This document shows positions 1 through 7,383 of a DNA stretch of 7,721 nucleotides, in pieces. Under the pieces are notes generated by a model. It was not told the origin of the DNA, ran no database searches, and was given only the letters and a program-made list of their open reading frames with translations. Each line of letters opens with the position of its first letter. The first letter of the stretch is position 1. A program made the translations under genes and the position numbers. The stretch covers positions 2,700 through 10,420 of the forward strand of contig DCBC01000173.1 in the NCBI GenBank assembly GCA_002313335.1, read 5' to 3'. Origin of the DNA: Porticoccaceae bacterium UBA1117 (GTDB taxonomy: Bacteria > Pseudomonadota > Gammaproteobacteria > Pseudomonadales > Porticoccaceae).

Positions 1-1205
1 TCTTGAACTGTTTTTTCCTCATCTAGCGCGGAGCGATATTGATCGAAGTACGCAACATTGAGATTGGTTCCAATCTTAATAGTGCCTTCTTGAGGGACTA
101 ATTGACCTAACAATAATTTGATAAGCGTCGTCTTCCCTACACCATTACGACCTATAAAGCCGACTTTATCACCGCGCTGAATAAGCGTAGAAAAGTTATT
201 AACTACCTTATCCTGATCAAATGAAAAGGAAATGTTGGTTGCTTCAGCGACTATCTTGCCTGACTTATCAGCTTGTTGAATATCCATTTTGGCGGTACCC
301 AGACGTTTACGCCGATCGGCATATTCGTTGCGCATAGCCTCCAGCGATCTGACCCGTCCTTCATTGCGCGTGCGACGTGCCTTGATGCCCTGGCGAATCC
401 ATATTTCTTCTTGTGATAGGCGTTTATCAAACAGCGCATTTTGCCGATCTTCGATTTCTAAATTTTCTTCTTTTCTCGTTAAATAGGTCGTGTAATCACA
501 GTTAAATTCAGCTAATTTACCACGGTCAATTTCAACAAACCGGTTAGCTAAGTTATCCATAAACCGACGATCGTGACTTATAAAGAGCAAAGACCCTTCC
601 CATTTAAGTAAAAATTGCTCTACCCATTGAATCGCTTCAATATCCAGATGGTTAGTTGGTTCATCAAGAAGCAACAGATCTGGATCAGCCACTAAAGCGC
701 GGGCCAAAAGAACACGACGCTTATAGCCTCCGGACAAACTGGCAATATCCACATCGGGATCAAGATCCATTTTAGTAATAATAGATTCAACACGTTGATT
801 GATATCCCAGCCATCAATACGTTCTATTTCAGCCTGACATTTTTCGAGTTCATTAAATATCTTCGGGCTTAAATCATGGCTTAATTGCTGCGTGAGATGA
901 TGAAATTGCTGAATTAATTTACCTTCTGCGCCTAGCCCATCAGCAATAACATCAAAGACATTACCTTTAGTATCATGGGGTACAGACTGCTCCAATTGAG
1001 CTACTTTGACGCCACTGGCACGCTTTATGAGCCCTTCATCAGCAACAATTTGACCCGTTAAAATTTTCAGTAAAGTCGACTTCCCCGCACCATTTCTACC
1101 AATGAGGCAAACACGCTCGCCCCGTTCAATAACGAGATTGATATGATCAATGAGAGGCGGCTGACCATAACTTAGGAATACATCTTGTAAGGTAATTAGG
1201 GGCAT
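1..1205 (-). CDS. uup: ABC-F family ATPase Uup (partial, C-terminus beyond window)
   Basis: Soluble twin-ATPase protein of the ABC-F family, which has no membrane domain. Family members act on ribosomes, and E. coli Uup is also linked to precise transposon excision. I translated 401 residues from ATG at 1205. Domain 1 has Walker A GRNGAGKS (36-43), signature LSGG (157-160), Walker B LLLLDEPTNHLD (177-188) and H-loop ISHDR (209-213). The linker carries RQGIKARRTRNEGRV (271-285), a stretch typical of Uup rather than EttA or YheS. Domain 2 begins near residue 316 and has Walker A GRNGVGKT (352-359). The second signature, second Walker B and the C-terminal coiled-coil tail of the roughly 635-residue family lie beyond the left edge. 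The start lies 8 bases after the exporter stop with only a weak AAGAT-like ribosome site, so translational coupling is plausible. No frameshift is seen. Confident in the family; confident in Uup from the linker. Confidence 0.95.
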   Translation of the reverse strand, partial: MPLITLQDVFLSYGQPPLIDHINLVIERGERVCLIGRNGAGKSTLLKILTGQIVADEGLIKRASGVKVAQLEQSVPHDTKGNVFDVIADGLGAEGKLIQQFHHLTQQLSHDLSPKIFNELEKCQAEIERIDGWDINQRVESIITKMDLDPDVDIASLSGGYKRRVLLARALVADPDLLLLDEPTNHLDIEAIQWVEQFLLKWEGSLLFISHDRRFMDNLANRFVEIDRGKLAEFNCDYTTYLTRKEENLEIEDRQNALFDKRLSQEEIWIRQGIKARRTRNEGRVRSLEAMRNEYADRRKRLGTAKMDIQQADKSGKIVAEATNISFSFDQDKVVNNFSTLIQRGDKVGFIGRNGVGKTTLIKLLLGQLVPQEGTIKIGTNLNVAYFDQYRSALDEEKTVQ

Positions 1206-1213
1206 AGAATATC

Positions 1214-3793
1214 TTATTTACTCTGGGTTGAGTTTTGCGCAGTACTATCAGCGCCAAAGGGTTTGGTCATTAGTATTAGTTTTGGCAGCAGGGTCATCGA
1301 ACCAAGTAAGGCAGCCAACATTGCTAGCCCGGTCAATAGACCGAAATAGACTGATGGGATAAAGTTGGATAGGGCTAAAATTGAGAAGCCGACAATAATC
1401 GTGATTGCGGTATAAAATAATGCTTGTCCGATACTAGCGTGGGCGCGGTGCATGGATGCCACGTAGTTACCATCGATAGAGAATTCACGAATAAACCGAG
1501 TCAAATAATGTATGGCATGGTCGACACCAATACCCACGGTAATGGCGGCGATTGTAATGGTCATCATATCTAGCGGGATGCGCATAATACCCATGCCACC
1601 CAGCACAATTCCCGCAGCTAAAAAGTTGGGCAAGATAGCAATTATTGAAATCTTAATCGAACGGAAAAGCAGTAAAAACATCAACATGATACCGATAAAA
1701 ACTGCACCTAGCGTTAGTATTTGAGATTTATATAAGCTCTGCAGCATGTTGTTATAGAGGACTAAGATGCCGGTGAAACGGATGTCATCTGGAGCTATGC
1801 CGACTTCATCAACTGCATAATTTCTGATTTTCTCTAGCAATTCTGCACGACGTAGTTGACCGCCGGTTTCCATTGCCCGTAACTGAATGCGCGCCTCATC
1901 AATATCTTCTAAAAGGTAGGGAGCCACTAATTGCTGATAAATATCATCACTAAGACTTTGCCGCATAATTGCAATTTCAAGATCATTGAGCTCACGATTG
2001 CTAAGGTCTCTTGCTACCGCGTAGAGTTGTACCAGTGAATTTACCTTACCAACCTCGGGTTGGGACTCAATGAAGGTTTGTAGTTTTTGCAGGTCAGCCA
2101 ATCCCGCAGAAGAAAACCAGTAGGTGTCTATCAAACCTGAGGCATTATTTTCAGAGGTTGATTCAGTATCTATATCGCCATACTCGTCCTCAAACCCATA
2201 ATCATCGTCTTCTTCAATGCCATAGTCATCGTCGGCGTTCTGTTCGCCGGGTAGATCAACCAGAATTGTTTCTTCAAACGTAGGAGCTTGGATAATAATA
2301 TCTAGCGGGGTTGTTCCGCCCAAAGCGGTATCGATAATCTGCATACCCTGATAGATTTCGGTGTCCGATCTAAAATAGTCAATAAAACGATTTTCCACCT
2401 CGAGCTTGTTGATACCGTAGGCCGATAGCGCTGCCAATCCAACTGCAATAAGGAGCACTGCAGTACCATAATGCTCAGTAAACCAGGCGAATTTCGAAGT
2501 AATGGCCGAGGAATTATCTTGCACGGCGGAGATAGGCCCCTTGCCGAGCAATAGCATGCCGGCAGGTATAATTATAAAGGCAATCACTAAAGCCAGTGCG
2601 ATGCCGATGGTCATCATCCAACCAAAGTCTATCACGGGTCTAATGTTGCTCACTACTAAAGAGGTGAAAGCGACAATAGTAGTGAGTACGGTATAGAAGC
2701 ATGGTTTTGCCATTGATCTTACCGTCTCGCTGACCAGCTGATACTGATCTTTGTCTGGATTGGCAGACAGCAACTCTCGATAGCGCACGATCAAATGGAT
2801 GGTCAATGCCAGCGTGATAATGAGCAGCAACAACACAAAATTAGACGATATAACAGTTAATCGCCAATCAACCCAGCTTAAAAAACCAAGAATCGTCACA
2901 AGACAAAGAACGCAAGTTACCAGAGGTAATACGACAAAACGGATCTGACGAAAGATTAAGGTCAGAGTAATAATTATAAACAGCAAAATGCCGGCACCAA
3001 ACACGGTCAAATCACTTCGAATAAAATCGATCATGTCTGCAGTGATCATATCAGGGCCGCCCAGATAAATGGTTGCCCGATTTCGATAGGTTTCAATGAG
3101 ACTGCGAATGTCTGCAACCCGTTGATGATCTATTTCAGCTTTCGCAGTACGATAATTCAAAAATTCTAGACTGACTGATTGTAGTTGTTGGTCTTGTTGC
3201 GGACTGAGACCTACTGTATCTCTGAGCAAGCGTAAATCATCACGCTCAGTGACTAATCTAAGATAGGTTTCATCCACTGCCAAAGTAGCCATCATGCCGG
3301 TAGTTTTGCCATCAGCGCTCAGGATGACGTCTTTATAAATCGGACTGTTCAAAAACTCTTCTTTGGCTAACTGTTTATCAACCCCCTTTGACAGCAAAGT
3401 AGTGAGCTCGCCGGTAAGGTCAGTGATGTCAATTTTGGGGCTGTACAACAGTGGCACATCCAACATCGATAGCACATTTTCAATACCTTTAATCTGAGTA
3501 AGGTCACTACGTAAAGATTGAAGCGTATCTAGATTACTCTTATCGAACAAGTCACCTTTAATCGGTGAAAAAGTAACAATCAAAAAGTTGTCACTTCCGT
3601 AGCGTTTGACAACTTCTCTGGAGAAATTTAAATCATCATCTCGCTCAAGTGTTAATGAGTCTGCTGATGCATCGAGTTTAAAATTGGGTAACCCTGCAGC
3701 CATAGCAATAGTGAGGACAAACACTGAAACAATAGCGCACCAAGGGTGTTGTAAAACAATTTTCTCGTAGAGTTTAAATAACCAAAATTGCAT
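1214..3793 (-). CDS. RND superfamily/MMPL exporter (HAE3-like)
   Basis: Inner-membrane transporter of the RND superfamily, MMPL/HAE3-like branch, whose members export lipids or other hydrophobic molecules using the proton gradient. The substrate here is unknown. The 859 residues show the duplicated RND plan. One membrane segment near 18-35 is followed by an exported loop (about 36-258) and five segments between about 260 and 415. Then comes a segment at 443-461, a second exported loop (about 462-688) and five segments between about 691 and 838. The second half has the classic TM10 motif GIGVDHAIHYLTRFIRE (754-770) with Asp758; the matching first-half motif ALTIHLIVRYRE lacks the Asp. The second loop holds an unusual acidic insert (519-546). 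The ATG at 3793 has an AAGG ribosome site about 12 bases upstream, slightly far. It lies upstream of uup and is probably co-transcribed with it. No periplasmic adaptor or outer-membrane partner gene is adjacent. Family call firm, function open. Confidence 0.9.
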   Translation of the reverse strand: MQFWLFKLYEKIVLQHPWCAIVSVFVLTIAMAAGLPNFKLDASADSLTLERDDDLNFSREVVKRYGSDNFLIVTFSPIKGDLFDKSNLDTLQSLRSDLTQIKGIENVLSMLDVPLLYSPKIDITDLTGELTTLLSKGVDKQLAKEEFLNSPIYKDVILSADGKTTGMMATLAVDETYLRLVTERDDLRLLRDTVGLSPQQDQQLQSVSLEFLNYRTAKAEIDHQRVADIRSLIETYRNRATIYLGGPDMITADMIDFIRSDLTVFGAGILLFIIITLTLIFRQIRFVVLPLVTCVLCLVTILGFLSWVDWRLTVISSNFVLLLLIITLALTIHLIVRYRELLSANPDKDQYQLVSETVRSMAKPCFYTVLTTIVAFTSLVVSNIRPVIDFGWMMTIGIALALVIAFIIIPAGMLLLGKGPISAVQDNSSAITSKFAWFTEHYGTAVLLIAVGLAALSAYGINKLEVENRFIDYFRSDTEIYQGMQIIDTALGGTTPLDIIIQAPTFEETILVDLPGEQNADDDYGIEEDDDYGFEDEYGDIDTESTSENNASGLIDTYWFSSAGLADLQKLQTFIESQPEVGKVNSLVQLYAVARDLSNRELNDLEIAIMRQSLSDDIYQQLVAPYLLEDIDEARIQLRAMETGGQLRRAELLEKIRNYAVDEVGIAPDDIRFTGILVLYNNMLQSLYKSQILTLGAVFIGIMLMFLLLFRSIKISIIAILPNFLAAGIVLGGMGIMRIPLDMMTITIAAITVGIGVDHAIHYLTRFIREFSIDGNYVASMHRAHASIGQALFYTAITIIVGFSILALSNFIPSVYFGLLTGLAMLAALLGSMTLLPKLILMTKPFGADSTAQNSTQSK
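2174..2233 (-). repeat. Acidic DDDYG-type repeated segment inside the exporter
   Basis: This stretch encodes residues 521-540 of the RND/MMPL exporter. The unit DDDYG occurs twice eight residues apart (521-525 and 529-533), followed by a degenerate EDEYG (535-539). On the plus strand the repeat is visible as CATAGTCATCGTC and CATAATCATCGTC with a diverged third copy. The segment sits in the second periplasmic loop, shortly after the TM7 boundary, and is followed by a Ser/Thr/Asn/Glu-rich run (543-551), so it is probably a flexible exposed linker. Whether it binds cations is inference only. Confidence 0.6.
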
Positions 3794-4005
3794 GATTTGA
3801 GTTGACCTTATCGGAGAAATACTAGAGGCCTATTATGCGGTGTTGTAGACTGAATTTATACTTAGGTACTGACTAGAAAGGCATCTTATTGAAAGTTTTA
3901 CCCAACTTTTCATCTATTTAGCGTTTAGCTTACGTAAGATCGACTAACACTTTATAGTTAACGACTGGTCAGACGGTTTATTCGCCTACTAAGTTTTCCG
4001 GTAGC

Positions 4006-4033
4006 GCGACACTATTTTGTGACACACTATAAA
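4006..4033 (+). promoter_or_regulatory. Candidate sigma-70 type promoter for the DUF1295-dehydrogenase pair
   Basis: GCGACA (4006-4011, four of six to the -35 consensus) and TATAAA (4028-4033, five of six to the -10 consensus) are 16 bases apart. Transcription would begin near 4040, leaving a leader of only about 17 bases before the TTG start with the ribosome site inside it. The near-repeats GACACTAT (4008-4015) and GACACACTAT (4021-4030) overlap it. This is pattern matching only. Confidence 0.35.
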
Positions 4034-4043
4034 AATAAAACAC

Positions 4044-4050
4044 AGGAGGT
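4044..4050 (+). promoter_or_regulatory. Strong ribosome binding site AGGAGGT deciding a TTG start
   Basis: AGGAGGT is a near-perfect anti-16S match, six bases before the TTG at 4057. No ATG or GTG lies in frame nearby, and the next in-frame Met is residue 30. Starting there would remove the first hydrophobic segment. The site therefore supports TTG as the true start. Confidence 0.85.
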
Positions 4051-4056
4051 GTAGTT

Positions 4057-4926
4057 TTGAGTCAATCCAAAAGTATCATAGGTATTATAATATCGCTGAT
4101 TATTGCCAGCTTAATTTTGCTAGCGGGTAGTCAGGGTAGTGTCATGATAAGTGGTCTACCGCTCTTTTTGATATGTGGAGCCATTGGTTTTATTTTGCAT
4201 TGGGCTGTGTTCATGCCTTCTTATGCGTTTCAAACTGAGCATTACTTTGATTTAACCGGATCGCTTTCCTATATCACCACCGTGATTGTTGCGGTGGTTC
4301 TCAACCCTTCATTAGACATCAGAGATTTGATTATTTGCGCCATGATTGTCATATGGGCCGGTCGGTTAGGGAGCTTCTTGTTTTGGCGAATCAAAAAAGA
4401 CGGCCAAGACTCACGGTTTGTGGTGATGAAAACTAAGTTTGCATGGTTTTTGATGACTTGGACTATCGGTGGACTTTGGGTATTAGTGACTATGGCCGCT
4501 GGACTCGCTGCGCTAACCTCTAATACAACAGTTGAGATAGGCATCTTGGGATATGTGGGTATCGCGTTGTGGGTGTTTGGCTTCGTGGTAGAAGTTGTCG
4601 CTGATAGACAGAAAACGGAGTTTAGGAAAGATCCTGCTAACCAGGGACGCTTTATTACCTCGGGTATTTGGTCTTGGTCTCAGCACCCTAACTATTTTGG
4701 AGAAATCACATTATGGTTTGGTTTGGCGCTCCTTGCTTTTCCGGTTTTGTCTGGTTGGCAACTAGCAACGCTAGTCTCACCAATTTTTGTGTTTTTGTTG
4801 CTCACTCGCATAAGTGGAATACCCTTGCTAGATCGTGCAGCAAAAAAGAAGTGGGGTTCAGATGCAGAATATTTAGCGTATGTGCAAGCGACCTCAAAGC
4901 TAATGCTGGCTCCACCGAAAAAATAG
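4057..4926 (+). CDS. DUF1295 domain membrane protein (steroid 5-alpha-reductase-like C-terminal fold)
   Basis: Polytopic inner-membrane protein of 289 residues in the DUF1295 family, related to the steroid 5-alpha-reductase C-terminal domain and isoprenylcysteine methyltransferases. Its reaction in bacteria is not established. Hydrophobic segments are visible at about 7-24, 31-52, 68-84, 87-109, 128-152, 160-182 and 217-249 (probably two). Family-type motifs are EHYFDLTGSLSY (61-72), RLGSFLFWRI followed by GQDSRF (103-121), EVVADRQKTEF (179-189), the hallmark GIWSWSQHPNYFGE (203-216), and a C-terminal Y-x2-Y-x3-T pattern (272-279). In homologous folds the HPNY/GE region contributes to NADPH or S-adenosylmethionine binding, so an oxidoreductase or methyltransferase role is possible but unproved. 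Starts at TTG behind AGGAGGT. The downstream dehydrogenase follows after 72 bases on the same strand and may be co-transcribed. Length and motifs look intact. Confidence 0.88.
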   Translation: MSQSKSIIGIIISLIIASLILLAGSQGSVMISGLPLFLICGAIGFILHWAVFMPSYAFQTEHYFDLTGSLSYITTVIVAVVLNPSLDIRDLIICAMIVIWAGRLGSFLFWRIKKDGQDSRFVVMKTKFAWFLMTWTIGGLWVLVTMAAGLAALTSNTTVEIGILGYVGIALWVFGFVVEVVADRQKTEFRKDPANQGRFITSGIWSWSQHPNYFGEITLWFGLALLAFPVLSGWQLATLVSPIFVFLLLTRISGIPLLDRAAKKKWGSDAEYLAYVQATSKLMLAPPKK

Positions 4927-4998
4927 TTACGCGATTTGCTGGATTACAAACAGTCAAATTTTGGTATTAATCATGTTGTAATAATTGGGTAATTGTCG

Positions 4999-5961
4999 AT
5001 GATGGAGGGTGTAATCCTAGATTTTGATAGTGTTGGTCCAGCAGATCTTGATCTGACCAAGCTTTATGAGCTGCCGGTGAAATGGACGGTTTATCCAAAT
5101 TGTTTGCCATCGCAGGTCGCAGAGAGGATTACCACTGCAGATATCGTGCTGATTAACAAAGCACCTATATTGGCTCCACAAATCAAAAGCGCATCACAAT
5201 TGAAGCTGATTTCGATTTTTGCGACGGGCACCAACATCATCGACCTTAATGCAGCGCGCGAGAAAAATATAGTGATAAGCAACGCTGTAGGTTACGGCAC
5301 TGGCTCCGTAGTCCAGCATGTTTGGTCACTTATCTTAGCACTGACTACAAACCTAGATGGTTACCGAAAAGCTGCAATGGATGGTAGCTGGGAAGAAAGT
5401 GATTTCTTTTGTGTGATGGATTTCTCAGTTCGCGAACTGCAAGGTAAGGTTTTAGGTATTGTGGGCGCAGGTGAGCTGGGTTCGGGCGTTGCCAAAATTG
5501 CAGAGGCGTTTGGCATGCAGGTTATTTTTGCAGCGCTTCCTGGCCGCAGGCACTCTCCCCAGCCAAATCGAATACCTTTTAAAGACTTACTGGCCAGAGC
5601 AGATATTGTAAGTCTTCATTGTCCGCTCACTAAGGAAACTTCGGGACTCATTGGCACAGAGGAACTGGCGCTGATGAAGAAATCAGCCATTTTAGTAAAT
5701 ACCGCTCGAGGAGCATTGGTAGATGAAAAAGCGCTCAAAGAGGCGCTACAATCCAGGATAATTGCCGGCGCTGCTACCGATGTTTTGAGCGTAGAGCCGC
5801 CAGTGGATGGAAATGTTTTACTGGACGAGAAAATTCCCAATCTAATTGTCACCCCCCATGTTGCTTGGATTGCGCGCGAATCCAGGCAACGTCTCATTGA
5901 CCAAGTAGCCGGAAACGTTAAAGCTTTTCTTGATGGAAAGCCGCAGAATCAGGTAATTTAA
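4999..5961 (+). CDS. D-2-hydroxyacid dehydrogenase, probable glycerate dehydrogenase/hydroxypyruvate reductase
   Basis: Cytosolic NAD(P)-dependent enzyme of the D-2-hydroxyacid dehydrogenase family. The likely reaction is reversible reduction of hydroxypyruvate (possibly glyoxylate) to D-glycerate, linking C2/serine metabolism to glycolysis. Counting from ATG 4999 (320 residues), the Rossmann loop is GAGELG (156-161). The catalytic set is complete: Arg237 in NTARG, Glu266 in DVLSVEPP, His287 in TPHVAW. TPHVAWIARESRQRLIDQ resembles glycerate dehydrogenases (HprA-like), which is why I prefer that over lactate or phosphoglycerate dehydrogenase; no C-terminal ACT domain is present. The end of the second beta strand reads FAALPGRR, without the acidic residue usual in NAD-specific members. 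The start is ambiguous: TTG 4993, ATG 4999 or ATG 5002; I chose 4999 because GGGT (4987-4990) is well spaced from it. Family firm, substrate inferred. Confidence 0.88.
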   Translation: MMEGVILDFDSVGPADLDLTKLYELPVKWTVYPNCLPSQVAERITTADIVLINKAPILAPQIKSASQLKLISIFATGTNIIDLNAAREKNIVISNAVGYGTGSVVQHVWSLILALTTNLDGYRKAAMDGSWEESDFFCVMDFSVRELQGKVLGIVGAGELGSGVAKIAEAFGMQVIFAALPGRRHSPQPNRIPFKDLLARADIVSLHCPLTKETSGLIGTEELALMKKSAILVNTARGALVDEKALKEALQSRIIAGAATDVLSVEPPVDGNVLLDEKIPNLIVTPHVAWIARESRQRLIDQVAGNVKAFLDGKPQNQVI

Positions 5962-5986
5962 CGCCTTGAGTCAATAGGTGCCGAGG

Positions 5987-7249
5987 CTACTGTTCGAAGA
6001 TATCATTGAGCCTCTTTGGCACCATAATATTCTTCAGCACAACATAATCCGGCAGTCCATTTTTATAAGGAGGGTGATCTTCTCCAGCAATCAAAGGTTG
6101 TAGATAGTCGCGAGCCTCTTGAGTGATACCAAACCCATCTTTAGTGATAAACGATCGGGGCATTTTTTTCTCCATGTTGGCAACCTTCTCCAAGGGTGCT
6201 TCACCAAGGGACCAGTTGTACTCTTTGGCTGAATCTCGTTCAATCGAGACCATAATAGAGCTTTTACCTTGAACGGCTAACTCAACGGCTCTATAGCCAA
6301 CCGCATAGGCTTGGTCAACGTCTGTTTTAGACGCAATGTGGCGAGCAGAGCGTTGTAAATAATCAGCCAGCGCCCAATGGTACTTATAGCCAGTAGACTG
6401 CTTAATCATGCTGGCCAGTGTCGGCGCGACCCCACCGAGCTGCTGATGACCGAATGCATCTCTATTGATCGAACCTGAAATATGTGCCCCGTCACTGTAT
6501 TGAGCACCTTCTGAGGCAACCACGACACAGTAGCCCTTATCGCTAATTATTTGCTCTACTTTGCTAATGAAATCTTCTCTTGAGAATGGGATTTCCGGGA
6601 ATAGAATTATATGTGGCGCATCTCCAGCCTTCTCTGCGGCTAGTCCTGCGGACGCGGCAATCCAGCCGGCATGTCGCCCCATGACTTCTAAGATAAAAAC
6701 CTTGGTTGAAGTTGCGCACATCGAGGCGATATCTAGGCTAGCCTCTCTAGTTGAGGTGGCAACATATTTTGCAACAGACCCGAAGCCTGGGCTGCAATCA
6801 GTCAGCGGCAAATCGTTATCAATAGTTTTTGGAATATGAATAGCTTGAATCGGATAGCCCATTTTTTCGGCAATTTGCGACACTTTAAGGCATGTGTCAG
6901 CGGAGTCCCCTCCCCCATTATAAAAAAAGTAGCCGATGTCATGTGCTTTAAAGACCGAAATGAGCCGCTCATATTCTAAAGGGCTATCTTCATAGTTTTT
7001 CATCTTATAGCGACAAGAACCAAAAGCGCCGCCAGGAGTATGTTTAAGTGCAGCAATATTGGCTACGGATTCTTTGCTAGTATCAATAAGTTCTTCCTGC
7101 AGAGCCCCGACAATGCCATTTAGGCCTGCATAAACCTTACCGATGGTTGCATTATGCTCTCTTGCTGCTTCAATAACGCCTGCTGCAGAAGCGTTTATAA
7201 CCGCAGTTACGCCCCCGGATTGTGCATAAAATGCGTTTTTCTTCTTCAT
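5987..7249 (-). CDS. pfp: Pyrophosphate-type 6-phosphofructokinase
   Basis: Cytosolic glycolytic enzyme that phosphorylates fructose 6-phosphate to fructose 1,6-bisphosphate, here probably and reversibly with pyrophosphate. The 420 residues carry the donor loop YNGGGDS (110-116) and PKTIDND (140-146) with the catalytic Asp144. They also carry EVMGRHAGW (188-196) with the sugar-phosphate Met-Gly-Arg motif, SEG (246-248), and YLQR (297-300). Lys141 before TIDND and Asp115 where ATP enzymes have Gly are the residues associated with PPi use in this family. The length exceeds the roughly 320 residues of E. coli PfkA, as in other PPi-type enzymes. The ATG at 7249 has AAGAG nine bases upstream. It is convergent to the dehydrogenase with 25 bases between stops, and divergent from mpl. 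No adenylate kinase or proton-pumping pyrophosphatase gene is adjacent. Donor specificity is inferred from motifs. Confidence 0.92.
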   Translation of the reverse strand: MKKKNAFYAQSGGVTAVINASAAGVIEAAREHNATIGKVYAGLNGIVGALQEELIDTSKESVANIAALKHTPGGAFGSCRYKMKNYEDSPLEYERLISVFKAHDIGYFFYNGGGDSADTCLKVSQIAEKMGYPIQAIHIPKTIDNDLPLTDCSPGFGSVAKYVATSTREASLDIASMCATSTKVFILEVMGRHAGWIAASAGLAAEKAGDAPHIILFPEIPFSREDFISKVEQIISDKGYCVVVASEGAQYSDGAHISGSINRDAFGHQQLGGVAPTLASMIKQSTGYKYHWALADYLQRSARHIASKTDVDQAYAVGYRAVELAVQGKSSIMVSIERDSAKEYNWSLGEAPLEKVANMEKKMPRSFITKDGFGITQEARDYLQPLIAGEDHPPYKNGLPDYVVLKNIMVPKRLNDIFEQ

Positions 7250-7383
7250 GATATTGCGCTCTTAGAGATTCCACTGTATCTACTCATTTTAGTCGTCCAA
7301 GAGCTAAGGTGAAAGCGGAAACCAAAATGATTTGAGTTATAGTGGTCATCAGTTCTCAAGATTATTTTTAAGAAGGCCAATTT
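7250..7383. other. Divergent intergenic region between pfp and mpl
   Basis: A 134-base gap between genes transcribed in opposite directions must carry both starts. On the plus strand TATAGT (7338-7343) resembles a -10 box for mpl, but the bases at the -35 distance (GCGGAA) do not match. On the minus strand a TTGGAC/TACAGT pair 16 bases apart is only a weak match for pfp. No inverted repeat or operator stands out. Confidence 0.4.
7371..7376 (+). promoter_or_regulatory. Ribosome binding site of mpl
   Basis: AGAAGG lies seven bases before the ATG at 7384. The spacing and the immediate MHIHILGICGT family N-terminus agree on this start. Confidence 0.75.

Larger units (their letters stand above)
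3794..4056. other. Divergent intergenic region between exporter and DUF1295 gene
   Basis: This 263-base gap separates two genes transcribed away from each other, so it should hold promoters in both directions. I see no convincing open reading frame. It contains a perfect 10-base palindrome CTTACGTAAG (3929-3938). A minus-strand TATAAA (3855-3860) could be a -10 element for the exporter-uup unit, but no good -35 box lies at the right distance. A somewhat better plus-strand promoter candidate lies near the right end and is listed separately. No terminator-like hairpin with a T-run is seen. Confidence 0.5.

Noticed and set aside
289..486. Plus-strand reading frame, and an opposite one at 251-439, within uup
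   Set aside because: Both lie within the well-supported uup linker coding region and give basic, composition-driven peptides; they are shadows.
4713..4970. Plus-strand reading frame of 85 codons overlapping the end of the DUF1295 gene and running past it
   Set aside because: It lies in another frame inside a gene with clear family motifs, has no ribosome site of note, and its product resembles no protein I recognise.
4943..4982. Inverted repeat ATTACAA/TTGTAAT upstream of the dehydrogenase, considered as terminator or operator
   Set aside because: Seven AT-rich base pairs around a 26-base loop, with no T-run; easily due to chance.
5980..6020. Inverted repeat GAGGCT/AGCCTC with outer GCC/GGC at the convergent dehydrogenase-pfp junction, considered as a bidirectional terminator
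   Set aside because: The loop is 20 bases, the outer stem needs a three-base bulge, no T-run follows on either strand, and most of it is inside pfp.
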